A stretch of 54,260 nt of DNA from SHZI01 sp964417725 (GTDB taxonomy: Bacteria > Pseudomonadota > Gammaproteobacteria > Steroidobacterales > GCA-2729495), in contig CAYQIV010000021.1 in assembly GCA_964417725.1 (NCBI GenBank), positions 1-54,260 on the forward strand. The letters are read 5' to 3'. Below the pieces are notes generated by a model. It was given only the letters and a program-made list of their open reading frames with translations. It was not told the DNA's origin and searched no databases. Below, piece after piece: positions 27,901 to 35,992 of the stretch (positions are counted from its first letter, which is position 1; each line of letters begins with the position of its first letter). The position numbers and the translations under genes are program-made.

Positions 27901-30001
27901 GCGCGGTCGCATCGCCGCCCTCTACGACGAATGGGATGGCTCTTATGACAACGCGCTGGTACCGGAGAACGACATCGGCGGGTACCGCTATCGCAGCCTG
28001 CAGGCCGCACTCCTCTGGCAACCACTCGACGCCGTCAAGGTCAACCTCAGCTATTACCGTTCCGATGACGACATCGACGAGGCGGCGACGGTTTCCCTGC
28101 CGACCAACTGCGAGGACCGCGTCAACGACAACAACGCGACGACGCGTTTCCAGAATTTCTGTGGCGAGGTCCCGGACATCGAGGAGATCCCCGGCCTGAA
28201 CGGCGGCGATGCCATTCCCAAGGTCGCGCAGGCAACCGGCGAGAACCGCGAACTCGACCGCGCCAACCTGCGCATCGAATGGGACCTCTACGAGCACGGC
28301 ATGCTGTCGGCACTGACCGGCTATTCGAAGACCCGCCAGTGGTCGGTGTCCGACTTCGGGCGCAGCGTCGGCGAGAGCATGCCGTTTCTCTACTGCCCGG
28401 ACGCCGCTGGTACGCCCGGTGCACCGGCTTCCTGCGGGGTCAATGCCGCCGATCAGCGACTTCTCACCGGCATCTACGACCCCGAACTCGGCGACCGGGT
28501 CGAGGAATGGAGCCAGGAACTGCGCTACAGCAGCGCACAGGACCAGCGCTTGCGCTACACCGTCGGCGGCTATCTCTACACGGTCACCGAGAAGGCCTAT
28601 CCCGGCGGTCCCGTTGCCACGCAGCCACTACCCGATGGCGTCGTCGGCCTCGCACCTTTCGATGAGCTGGCGCTGGCGATCGGTTCGGCGATCTTCTACG
28701 ACACCTTTACGCCGGATGGCGGCCTCGATCCACTCCAGCGGCTCGTGGCCCGCAACGATACAGATGGCTGGGCACTGTTCACGGGGGCCGATTTCGATTT
28801 CACAGATCGACTGACGGGGCGTGCCGAACTGCGCTATTCACAGGAGCAAAAATCCATCTACTCCCCGCGCTACCGCAAATGCGACAACGGCGATGGCGGA
28901 AGCTGCGTATTCGACGAGGCGCAGATCCTGCTGACCGGCGACGACCGCTACGACCTGCGCGAGATCGCCCCGCTGCCGCTGTTCGGGGCCGACTGCCGAA
29001 ACATCAATGGCGACCCGGCGCCGCCCGGTCAGTGCAGCGGCCGCGCCAGCGCCCGCTTCGAGTCGGTCACCGGTCGCCTCGGGCTCGACTGGCAGATCAA
29101 CGACGACTGGATGATCTACGGTTCGGTCGCCTATGGCGAAAAACCCGGCGGCGTGCAGCTCGTCGCAACGGAAGTCGTCATGCCCGACAGCTCGACGGAA
29201 AACCGGCTGATCACCAGCGATTTCGAACCCGAGGAACTCACCGCGTACGAACTGGGCGTCAAGGGCACGATGTGGGATGGGCGCATGACGATCAGCTCTT
29301 CGGTGTTCTACAACGATTGGAAGGAAATCGTGCTGCGCCAGCTGCGCGAACGCGAGGCGGGAACCGGCCTGCTCTTCGATCAGCCGCGCGCCTTCAACAT
29401 CAACTCGGGCGATGCGGAAGTACTCGGCTTCGAAATCGAAGCGAATGTCGCCTTCACCGAAGGGCTGAGCGGACGCTTCACCGTCGGCTGGGTCGATGCC
29501 GAGATCAAGAACGCCGCACAGGACACCTACGAGACATTCCCGAGCTTCGCCCCGGACGGCGACGTCTCGGGCAACGACCTGCTGCGCCAGCCGGAATGGC
29601 TGTGGAGCGCATCGCTGAGTTACGCCGAGCCTTTTGGCCGAGCCGACTGGGAGTGGTACGTCAGCGGTGATGCCAACTACCAGAGCGGCATCTACGTCGG
29701 CAACGACAACCAGGGCTGGTTGCCCGAACACACCTACGTCAACACCAAGTTCGGCGTGCGTTCGGGCGTCTATACCATCGAGTTCTGGGCGCGCAACATC
29801 CTCAACGACAATGGCGCCACAGCCGCCTTCCGTGACATCTACTGGGCCAACAACGACGACCTCTACACGCCGTACCGAAACGACAGCGGCCCACGGCCCA
29901 ACTTCGACGGCTTCGTGCCGCTGCGCTACACGGTGAGCTACCCGCGGCAGCGCACCTATGGCCTCTCGGTGGCCATGCGCTTCGGCGCCGCCGTGCGCTG
30001 A
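24941..30001 (+). CDS. In-frame fusion: Ig/cadherin-like surface protein joined to a TonB-dependent receptor
   Basis: A 1686-residue frame. Residues 1-30 are a signal peptide. About 31-370 are an unrecognised secreted domain rich in Gly and Thr; 370-760 hold at least four Ig/cadherin-like repeats (EDSFVYTVTD, ETFSYTIDDG, DSITYIVTDADGDND). Residues 762-786 look like a GlyGly-CTERM sorting tail: GG, PW, a leucine-rich helix, then CRRRR. The frame does not stop: a second hydrophobic stretch follows, ending in a signal-peptidase-like IASA|QD site (809/810), then a complete TonB receptor with a plug (EIVVTARK, VIRGIAP, FVDGVYI, EVVKGPQSALYGRNA) and a beta barrel to the end. No ATG, GTG or TTG in this frame lies near the junction. 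The ATG at 24941 follows a GAGGGG. It could be one fused gene making two mature proteins, or a misassembly. Confidence 0.85.
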   Translation: MNRGTWKQVGTFPVMVAMTGLWGAGPGLAATRTTPVNGEMGITAMTCLQGVVVAVGTGENCMYDGGPSTVPSATPYGEVTGPFSQIAYYDHDQKPEAFSGSFASAPGDGKINQVITGSVTVDDNDTPGGDDDQISFTLTLTSPAGGDIVRNFGSGSSGGADRYASMTQVLPPTTVHAATANGEGGFDYVIGSEGFPALRTFTQGVCTGQPFGSVDCNFGFSAEAIEPNGWSGVTSAGIGSLENSFGAKTIGSVTGLACISAGTSCTAGQVSFAPLLVGPNSTGGGGYNAEDVGWDNLLFRLSTNASGRVTSAAGFDVQEYRVFMETRCLDQVVGGLTPEPASGTPTGAYRDNCNSWSSGHFTLAPGAEAVAEDDGPFVVQPGVQTPLAILTNDSGFTDPVTVTVTTPPGKGTVTVTGSPGNIADITVSYTANAGSEGEDSFVYTVTDAFSVSDTATTAVVIGAGANPDTATTRYNTPVPINVGSNDTGLGESVTVTIDGGSFSHGGSASVTTGNGGPADTVVVTYVPSAPLNTPTYVETFSYTIDDGELPPFTALVSVTVNNLVPVANDGVLQPSTQGVSPGGISASFAPPGPGAGASLGDAPAVVTISVQGTRGTATVGPSGSIVYTITDDSFYTGTDSITYIVTDADGDNDSGVVTISVPDVAPAIPAGFIVTGVGRTSVALDPAVTAGNGPLSAHALAVSGGTNGTCTLTATDGTGKVVYEPDAGYAGSDSCMLSLTDADGDTTTGTVTVTVTSRGEVGGASATGPWSLLGLLLLAATCRRRRTAPLAAALALPALLLTGTTIASAQDAPAETPVRVRSNIAISEIVVTARKVEESLQSVPLAITAFDENAIEAQGITSLDDVAALTPGLSFFNAFGENLPVPVIRGIAPTDIFGQNNAAIFVDGVYISGREGLNFSQLDIARIEVVKGPQSALYGRNAFSGAINYVTREPAEDFEAKTGYEVGNRGKIKAQGSISGPLWGDQLRGRIAALYDEWDGSYDNALVPENDIGGYRYRSLQAALLWQPLDAVKVNLSYYRSDDDIDEAATVSLPTNCEDRVNDNNATTRFQNFCGEVPDIEEIPGLNGGDAIPKVAQATGENRELDRANLRIEWDLYEHGMLSALTGYSKTRQWSVSDFGRSVGESMPFLYCPDAAGTPGAPASCGVNAADQRLLTGIYDPELGDRVEEWSQELRYSSAQDQRLRYTVGGYLYTVTEKAYPGGPVATQPLPDGVVGLAPFDELALAIGSAIFYDTFTPDGGLDPLQRLVARNDTDGWALFTGADFDFTDRLTGRAELRYSQEQKSIYSPRYRKCDNGDGGSCVFDEAQILLTGDDRYDLREIAPLPLFGADCRNINGDPAPPGQCSGRASARFESVTGRLGLDWQINDDWMIYGSVAYGEKPGGVQLVATEVVMPDSSTENRLITSDFEPEELTAYELGVKGTMWDGRMTISSSVFYNDWKEIVLRQLREREAGTGLLFDQPRAFNINSGDAEVLGFEIEANVAFTEGLSGRFTVGWVDAEIKNAAQDTYETFPSFAPDGDVSGNDLLRQPEWLWSASLSYAEPFGRADWEWYVSGDANYQSGIYVGNDNQGWLPEHTYVNTKFGVRSGVYTIEFWARNILNDNGATAAFRDIYWANNDDLYTPYRNDSGPRPNFDGFVPLRYTVSYPRQRTYGLSVAMRFGAAVR
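27224..27367 (+). other. Hinge between the two halves of the fusion: sorting-like tail plus internal signal peptide
   Basis: Codons 762-809 encode GG, a short linker, helix 1 (SLLGLLLLAAT), a four-Arg cluster, helix 2 (LAAALALPALLLTG) and an ASA cleavage-like motif. The Arg cluster would stay in the cytoplasm, making a hairpin in the inner membrane that exports the polypeptide on both sides. There is no stop, no ribosome binding site and no start codon within it, so the two halves are expected to be one translation product. Confidence 0.7.
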
Positions 30002-30137
30002 CCGGGGCACGGCGGCAAGCACAGCGTGCCGGGCCCGTGGTCGCGGGGCCACCGGCCCGGCCTGCGCCTGCCGCTGGTGGATTAGGGATCGGCGCCACGC
30101 GCTGGCACAATACGCGCCCCGCCCGCCGAGCCCGCCC

Positions 30138-32018
30138 ATGTCCGACCCCGCCGCGCCGACCCTGTTCACCGACCTCCAGCTGCCCGAGGCCCTGCTGCGG
30201 GCGCTGGCCGACGTCGGCTATGAATCACCCTCGCCGATCCAGGCCGCGGCGATCCCGCCGCTCCTCGCCGGCCGTGACCTCGTCGGCCAGGCGCAGACCG
30301 GCACGGGCAAGACCGCTGCCTTTGCCCTGCCCATCCTTGCCCGGCTCGACCTCGCCCTGGCGGCGCCGCAGGCCCTGGTCCTCACCCCGACACGCGAGTT
30401 GGCCATCCAGGTCGCCGAAGCCTTCCAGCGCTATGCGCGCCACTTGCCCGGCTTCCACGTCCTGCCCATCTACGGTGGCCAGGCCTACGGCCCGCAGCTC
30501 GGCGGCTTGCGCCGTGGTGCACACGTCGTCGTCGGCACGCCGGGGCGCATCATCGACCACCTCGATCGCGGCTCGCTCAAGCTCGACGGGCTGACCACGC
30601 TGGTGCTCGACGAGGCCGACGAGATGCTGCGCATGGGCTTCATCGACGACGTGGAATCCGTGCTGCAGAAATCTCCTCCGGGACGCCAGGTGGTGTTGTT
30701 CTCGGCGACGATGCCGGCCGAAATCCGCCGCATCGCCCGGCGCCATCTGAGCGACCCCGTCGAAATCACCATCCGCAACAAGACCGCCACCGCCGCCGCC
30801 ACGCGCCAGCGCTACTGGATGGTCGGCGGCATGCAGAAGCTCGATGCGCTGACGCGCATTCTCGAGACCGAGCCTTTCGACGGCATGATCATCTTCACAC
30901 GCACGCGCATCGCCACCGAGGAACTGGCCGAGCGGCTGGAAGCGCGTGGCTTTGCCGCCGCAGCCCTCAACGGCGACATGGCCCAGGCCCAGCGGGAGCG
31001 CACCATCGGCCGCCTGCGCAGTGGCGACCTCGACATCCTCGTGGCCACCGACGTGGCCGCGCGCGGTCTCGATGTCGAGCGAGTCAGCCACGTGATCAAC
31101 TTCGACATTCCCCATGACACCGAAGCCTACGTGCACCGCATCGGACGCACTGGCCGGGCCGGGCGCCGCGGCGAGGCGATCCTCTTCGTCACCCACCGCG
31201 AGCAACGCATGCTGCGCGAGATCGAACGCGCCACCCGCCAGCCCATCGAGCCGATGCAGTTACCGAGCATCGCCGCGGTCAATGACCGGCGCATGGCCCG
31301 CTTCAGGGAAAAGATCAGCACCGCGCTCACCGCCGGCGACCTCACTGTCTTTCGCGACATCATCGCCAGCTACGAGCAGGAGCACGGCGTGACGGCGCTG
31401 GACATCGCCGCAGCCCTGGCACAACTGGTCCAGGGCGACACACCCCTGCTCGTCGCCGACGGCGGCAGACGCGAGGCGCCACGAGACAGCCACACGGCAT
31501 CGGGCGAACGCCCGGAACGGGGCAAGGGGCCTGCAAGGGCCTCCGGGCACCACAAGCCGTCCGGCGGCCGACCCGCCGGCACGCTGCCACCGGGGACCGT
31601 GCGCTACCGCATCGCCGTGGGTCATGCCCATGGCGTCAAGCCCGGCAATATCGTCGGTGCCATCGCCAACGAAGCGGGCCTCGACAGCCGTGACATCGGC
31701 CGCATCGACATCCACGATGATTACAGCACCATCGATCTCCCCGAGGGCATGCCGCTGGCCACCCTCAACCACCTGAAGAAGGTCTGGGTCACCGGCCAGC
31801 AGTTGCAGATGCGCGCGCTGGACGACCGACACGGCGACATCGAACGACGTGGCAAGCGCGCCGCGGCGCCGGACAGGACCATGAAGACGGGCACTGGTGG
31901 CCGGCGGGCGGCACCCGGGCACCGCCATGAAAGCGTGCAGGGCAGCCGTGCCGCACCCGGCACGGGGCCACGCCAGAAGCCACCGGCGAAGCGCGGGACG
32001 AAGCCGCCCCGCCGGTGA
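30138..32018 (+). CDS. deaD: DEAD-box RNA helicase DeaD/CsdA type
   Basis: A 626-residue cytoplasmic helicase. The Q motif region (FTDLQLPEALLRALADVGYESPSPIQ) is followed by Walker A AQTGTGKT, PTRELAIQV, GTPGRIIDHL, LDEADEML, SAT, and in the second RecA fold IIFTRTR, ATDVAARGLDVERVSHVINFD and HRIGRTGRAGRRG. After a Gly/Arg/Pro-rich linker comes a C-terminal DbpA-like RNA-binding domain (RYRIAVGHAHGVKPGNIVGAIANEAGLDSRDIGRIDIHDDYSTIDLPEGMP), then a basic tail. DeaD unwinds structured mRNA and helps ribosome assembly, mainly in the cold. The ATG at 30138 fits the family's start; the open frame upstream runs back into the receptor gene and is a shadow. Another DEAD-box gene follows. Confidence 0.95.
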   Translation: MSDPAAPTLFTDLQLPEALLRALADVGYESPSPIQAAAIPPLLAGRDLVGQAQTGTGKTAAFALPILARLDLALAAPQALVLTPTRELAIQVAEAFQRYARHLPGFHVLPIYGGQAYGPQLGGLRRGAHVVVGTPGRIIDHLDRGSLKLDGLTTLVLDEADEMLRMGFIDDVESVLQKSPPGRQVVLFSATMPAEIRRIARRHLSDPVEITIRNKTATAAATRQRYWMVGGMQKLDALTRILETEPFDGMIIFTRTRIATEELAERLEARGFAAAALNGDMAQAQRERTIGRLRSGDLDILVATDVAARGLDVERVSHVINFDIPHDTEAYVHRIGRTGRAGRRGEAILFVTHREQRMLREIERATRQPIEPMQLPSIAAVNDRRMARFREKISTALTAGDLTVFRDIIASYEQEHGVTALDIAAALAQLVQGDTPLLVADGGRREAPRDSHTASGERPERGKGPARASGHHKPSGGRPAGTLPPGTVRYRIAVGHAHGVKPGNIVGAIANEAGLDSRDIGRIDIHDDYSTIDLPEGMPLATLNHLKKVWVTGQQLQMRALDDRHGDIERRGKRAAAPDRTMKTGTGGRRAAPGHRHESVQGSRAAPGTGPRQKPPAKRGTKPPRR

Positions 32019-32229
32019 GTGGCCCCACGACGGCACGCCATCGACCCGCCGGCGCCGGTTCCGTGCTAGAGTGGCCCCGCTGTTCAGGCACGTGCGCGGT
32101 CAGCGCCGCCTCAGCTCGCGGTTCGTCACCCTCGATGCGACGCACTTCGGTAGCAAAGCCCACCCGCTTGTGACCGCCCCGGCCCCGTGCCGGTCAAGCG
32201 CACCTTACATTTCCCAGGAATTTTCCAGC

Positions 32230-33498
32230 ATGCCATTTACTTCTCTCGGGCTTTTGCCCGAACTGCTGCGCGCGGTCGCCGACAAGGGCTACACCACGCC
32301 GACCCCGATCCAGTCCCGGGCGATCCCGGCCGTACTGGCCGGCCGCGACGTGCTCGCCGGCGCCCAGACCGGCACCGGCAAGACGGCCGGCTTCGTCCTG
32401 CCGATCCTGCAGCGCCTGAGCCAGGGCCAGGGCCGCACGCCGCGCGCACTGGTGCTGACACCGACGCGCGAACTGGCGGCGCAGGTCAGTGAAAGCGCCC
32501 GCGACTACGGTGCACATCTCCGGCTGCGCACCACCGTCGTCTATGGCGGCGTCGGCATCCACCCGCAGATCGATGCCCTGCGCCGTGGCTGCGACATCCT
32601 CGTCGCCACACCCGGTCGCCTGCTCGACCTTGCCGGGCAGCGCGCCGTGGACCTGCGCCAGGTCGAGGTCCTGGTGCTTGACGAGGCCGACCGCATGCTC
32701 GACATGGGCTTCATCCACGACATCAAGCGGGTCATCGCCCTGCTGCCGGCGGCACGCCAGAACCTGATGTTCTCGGCGACCTACAGCAAGGAGATCCGCG
32801 AACTCGCCGGGCGCCTGCTGCGCGAACCGGAGATGATCGAGGTCGCGCCGCGCAACGCCGCCGCCGACCGCGTCGACCAGCGCGTCTACAGGGTGCCGAA
32901 AGACCACAAGCGCCACCTGCTGGTCCACCTCATCCGCTCGCTGAACTGGCCGCAGGTGCTCGTCTTCACGCGCACCAAGCACGGCGCCAATCGCCTCACC
33001 CAGCATCTGGAACGCAACGGCATCACGGCCGCGGCGATCCACGGCAACAAGAGCCAGTCGGCGCGCACCAAGGCGCTGGCGGACTTCAAGGCCGAACGGA
33101 TCACCGCGCTGGTCGCCACCGAGGTCGCGGCGCGCGGGCTCGACATCAAGGAACTGCCGGTGGTCGTCAACTACGAGTTGCCGAATGTGCCGGAAGACTA
33201 CGTGCACCGCATCGGCCGTACTGCACGTGCCGGCCAGGAAGGCCAGGCCGTCTCGCTGGTCTCGCCCGACGAAGCGCCGCTGCTCAAGGACATCGAGCGG
33301 CTGCTGAAACGAAGCCTGCCGGCAGCGGCCCTGCCCGACTTCGAGGTCAGCGCCACACCGGAACCGGCCGCACGTCCGGCAACGGCACCACGCGCCCACC
33401 ACGGTGCACCGGGCAACCGCCCTCATCATGCCCGCCGTGGCCATGGCGGCCGCCCCACCACCGGACGCCGCAACGGCCAGCGGCCGCGCAGCGCGTAG
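32230..33498 (+). CDS. rhlE: DEAD-box RNA helicase RhlE
   Basis: A 422-residue helicase with the RhlE start (MPFTSLGLLPELLRAVADKGY), Walker A AQTGTGKT, PTRELAAQV, VATPGRLLDL, LDEADRMLDMGF, FSATYS, and HRIGRTARAGQEG. The last 60 residues are a basic His/Arg/Gly-rich tail, usual for RhlE. It works in RNA turnover and ribosome maturation. The start is the ATG at 32230, where the family begins; the frame is open 111 codons upstream but that part is not conserved in character. It lies 211 bases after deaD, with a possible promoter of its own, and ends before a good hairpin terminator. Confidence 0.94.
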   Translation: MPFTSLGLLPELLRAVADKGYTTPTPIQSRAIPAVLAGRDVLAGAQTGTGKTAGFVLPILQRLSQGQGRTPRALVLTPTRELAAQVSESARDYGAHLRLRTTVVYGGVGIHPQIDALRRGCDILVATPGRLLDLAGQRAVDLRQVEVLVLDEADRMLDMGFIHDIKRVIALLPAARQNLMFSATYSKEIRELAGRLLREPEMIEVAPRNAAADRVDQRVYRVPKDHKRHLLVHLIRSLNWPQVLVFTRTKHGANRLTQHLERNGITAAAIHGNKSQSARTKALADFKAERITALVATEVAARGLDIKELPVVVNYELPNVPEDYVHRIGRTARAGQEGQAVSLVSPDEAPLLKDIERLLKRSLPAAALPDFEVSATPEPAARPATAPRAHHGAPGNRPHHARRGHGGRPTTGRRNGQRPRSA

Positions 33499-33510
33499 AC
33501 ACGCCGGGAC

Positions 33511-33531
33511 GGGGCCGGCAACGGCCCCTTT
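33511..33531 (+). terminator. Rho-independent terminator after rhlE
   Basis: GGGGCCG, loop GCAA, CGGCCCC form a perfect 7-bp GC stem (33511-33528), followed by TTT. It begins 13 bases after the rhlE stop. The T-run is short, but the stem and stable tetraloop are strong. Confidence 0.65.
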
Positions 33532-33597
33532 CCTCCACGATCATCCCTTGACCCCGAGGGCCCCGGCACCCCGGGGGACCCACGGCACCGCCAACGA

Positions 33598-34032
33598 TCA
33601 ACCGCTCGCCGCCGACCCCGCCAGCGCCGCCGCCAGCACGGCGGAAAACTCCCGCATATCGACCTCGCGCACCACGCCGTCACGGCGGCGTGCTGCCCAG
33701 ACCGGATCGGGGAAATGCGCGTCATCGGCAAAGCGCGCGATCACGTGCCAGTGCAGGTGCGGGACCTGGTTGCCGAGCGATGCAAGGTTGATCTTCGCCG
33801 GCGCAAGCCGTGTTCGCAGTGCCTTTTCGACTGCCCAGACCACCCGCATCAGATGGGCGCGATCGCCCGGGTCGAGGTCGGTCATTTCACGTACGTGGTC
33901 GTGCCAGACGACGCGCAGGAAGCCGGGATGGTCGCGATCCCCGGCCGCGACGACACGGCAGCAATCATCCCGCCACAGCGCCGGGGCATCGCGCGAGGCA
34001 CACAAGGGACAGCGGGAATCGTCGCCCGTCAT
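33598..34032 (-). CDS. HIT family hydrolase
   Basis: A 144-residue histidine-triad protein. The motif HLHWH lies at residues 92-96 (bases 33745-33759) within GNQVPHLHWHVIARF, and a CPLC metal-like motif lies at residues 8-11. HIT proteins cleave nucleoside phosphoramidates or dinucleoside polyphosphates with a histidine nucleophile. The third His of the classic HxHxHxx pattern is present as HVIAR. I use the ATG at 34032, just before the CPLC, because the longer open frame to 34341 is Arg/Pro-rich and does not resemble the family. It is convergent with rhlE and divergent from an MFS gene. Confidence 0.85.
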   Translation of the reverse strand: MTGDDSRCPLCASRDAPALWRDDCCRVVAAGDRDHPGFLRVVWHDHVREMTDLDPGDRAHLMRVVWAVEKALRTRLAPAKINLASLGNQVPHLHWHVIARFADDAHFPDPVWAARRRDGVVREVDMREFSAVLAAALAGSAASG

Positions 34033-34274
34033 CACGACGAACGGCTGCGCCGACACACCGCGCGACCAGGGCCGTGCGGCGCAAGTGCGGTGCTTGCCGG
34101 CAAGCCGGCGCAGCACGCCTGGACTGGGTCCAGGCCAACGGCCTGTCTGCGTGGTGGTGGCAATGACAGCCCGCAGGGCGCGGAACACACGCCTCCCGTA
34201 AAACCTGATCCCGGTGGATGGGGCGCCTGCTGCATGGGGCGGATTGAAGCGCATGACGAGGGGGGAGCGCAACG

Positions 34275-35618
34275 ATGCGAAGTGAGGGACAGGCCCCGAT
34301 GCCAGGGGACCATTGCGAGACCGGCCTGAAACTCGGTCCATTCCACATGTTGCCCGGCGTCACGGGCATGCACGTCGGCGCCTTGTTCTTCGTCGCCTTT
34401 TTTTCCGTGCCCGTCGCCGGGTTCATCAACATCGCCCAGCCGTACATCCTCACCGAAATCCTGCGCATCCCCTTTGACCAGCAGGGCGGCATCACCGGCA
34501 ACCTGCTGGTGATGCACGAGCTGGTCAACCTGTCGGTCATCGGCATCTATGGCGCCGCCTCGGACAAGCTGGGACGCCGGCCGCTGCTCGCCACCGCTTT
34601 CATGATACTGGCCGTGGGCTATTGCCTGTTCCCGCTGGTCACGGGACAGACCGAGCTGGTGATGTTCCGTCTGCTGCTGGCCTGCGGGGTCGGTGGTGTC
34701 ACCGCCATGCTCTCGGCGATCGCCAACGACTATCCCCGCGAGGGCTGTCGGGCGCGGATGATCGCGGCCGTCTTCATGTGCAACGGGCTTGGCCTGGCGA
34801 TACTGCCACGCGTCTTCGGCGGATTGCCCGCATGGTTTGCCGAACGCGGACTGGCGACACCGGATGCCGCCAGAAGTGCCTTCCTCGTCGTCGCCGGCGT
34901 CGCGTTGATGGCCGGCCTCGTCGCCGCGACCGGTCTCAAGCGCGGTGCCCCCGCGCAACTCGGCAAACGCACGCCTCTGCTCGCCACGCTGCGTGTCGGG
35001 CTGGGCGCGGCACGAAACCCGCGCGTTGCCCTGTCCTACGCTGCCGGACTGGTCTCACGCGGCGATCTCTCCGTGGCCAGCACGTTCCTCACGCTGTGGC
35101 TGGTCGGCGAAGGCGTCGAGCGCGGCATGACGACTGCTCAGGCACTGCGCCAGGCCACTTTGATCTATATCGTCATCCAGGCCTCGGCACTGCCATGGGC
35201 AGCCATCATGGGTCATGTCCTCGACCGGATGGACCGCGTGCTGGGACTGATGCTGGCCATGGCCCTGGCGGCCATCGGCTATGGCGCCCTCGCCTTGCTC
35301 GAAGATCCCCTCAGCGGATGGATCTACCCTTGCGCGGCCCTCCTCGGCATGGGCGAAATGGCCGCCCTCCTTTCCGCAATGTCGCTGGTCGGCAAGGAAT
35401 CCCCCGAACAGGGGCGCGGCGCGGTGATGGGCATGTTCAGCATGTGCGGTGCGGCCGGCATCGTGCTGGTTGGCCTGATCGGCGGGCCGCTGTTCGATCA
35501 CTGGCGCCCGACGGGACCCTTCCTCATGGTCGCCGGGGCAAATGTGGTGTTGTTCTTTTCCGCCGTGCTGGTCTGGTATCTCGGCAAGCAGCCGCAGGCC
35601 ATCGCCAGCGACCGCTGA
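34275..35618 (+). CDS. MFS transporter of unknown substrate
   Basis: A 447-residue permease with 12 likely membrane spans. Diagnostic features are the loop 2-3 motif (GAASDKLGRRPLLATAFM), the aqueous-channel helix with GVGGVTAMLSAI, and a central cytoplasmic loop with LKRGAP. The first 35 residues are a soluble leader. The later half has GHVLDRMDRVLGLMLAMALA, the second copy of the loop motif. A GGGGGAG stretch before the ATG supports the start. The subfamily is not clear; it differs from the OFA-type transporter at 10130. It runs towards a minus-strand operon with a 12-base gap. Confidence 0.85.
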   Translation: MRSEGQAPMPGDHCETGLKLGPFHMLPGVTGMHVGALFFVAFFSVPVAGFINIAQPYILTEILRIPFDQQGGITGNLLVMHELVNLSVIGIYGAASDKLGRRPLLATAFMILAVGYCLFPLVTGQTELVMFRLLLACGVGGVTAMLSAIANDYPREGCRARMIAAVFMCNGLGLAILPRVFGGLPAWFAERGLATPDAARSAFLVVAGVALMAGLVAATGLKRGAPAQLGKRTPLLATLRVGLGAARNPRVALSYAAGLVSRGDLSVASTFLTLWLVGEGVERGMTTAQALRQATLIYIVIQASALPWAAIMGHVLDRMDRVLGLMLAMALAAIGYGALALLEDPLSGWIYPCAALLGMGEMAALLSAMSLVGKESPEQGRGAVMGMFSMCGAAGIVLVGLIGGPLFDHWRPTGPFLMVAGANVVLFFSAVLVWYLGKQPQAIASDR

Positions 35619-35629
35619 CGGCGCCCCGA

Positions 35630-35992
35630 TCAGCGGGCGGGCGGCGGATGCAGGTCCCGGACGGCGGCGCCCACCGTCGTGGCGGGCCGCGACCGGCAGT
35701 GGTCGAGCAGGCGCCCGATATCCCTTGCCCTGTCATGCCGGTCCATCGGCAACGCCGGCATTGCCGCCCCGGCCTGCAGCCCCGCCCTGTAACCCACCAT
35801 GTAGGCATGGAACTGCTGGGCGGTGCCCTGCGGGGCCCGTTCATGCATGTCGATCAGCAGGCGGCATTCAACCTGACCGGGATCCACGGCACCGTAGGAA
35901 ACCCCTGCACCATCGGCTGCACCGGCGACCGGCATGGCCATGGCGACACAGCACACCCACGACGGCCATGCCCCGCGGACCCGGCAGCTCAT
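35630..35992 (-). CDS. Small secreted protein, HdeA/Rap1a-like
   Basis: A 120-residue protein with a hydrophobic leader (WVCCVAMAMPVAGA) that looks like a signal peptide. The mature part has one cysteine near its start (VECRLLIDM), a FHAYMVGYRAG block and a second cysteine in DIGRLLDHCRSRPATTVGAAVRDL. That spacing of two cysteines around a GY.AG helix recalls the small helical periplasmic proteins of the HdeA and Rap1a/Tai groups, which act as chaperones or immunity factors. The ATG at 35992 directly follows the stop codon of the upstream membrane protein gene, so the two are translationally coupled. The family assignment is tentative. Confidence 0.65.
   Translation of the reverse strand: MSCRVRGAWPSWVCCVAMAMPVAGAADGAGVSYGAVDPGQVECRLLIDMHERAPQGTAQQFHAYMVGYRAGLQAGAAMPALPMDRHDRARDIGRLLDHCRSRPATTVGAAVRDLHPPPAR

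Noticed and set aside
28838..30169. 443-residue minus-strand frame opposite the TonB barrel
   Set aside because: Antisense shadow; the plus strand encodes an unmistakable receptor barrel.
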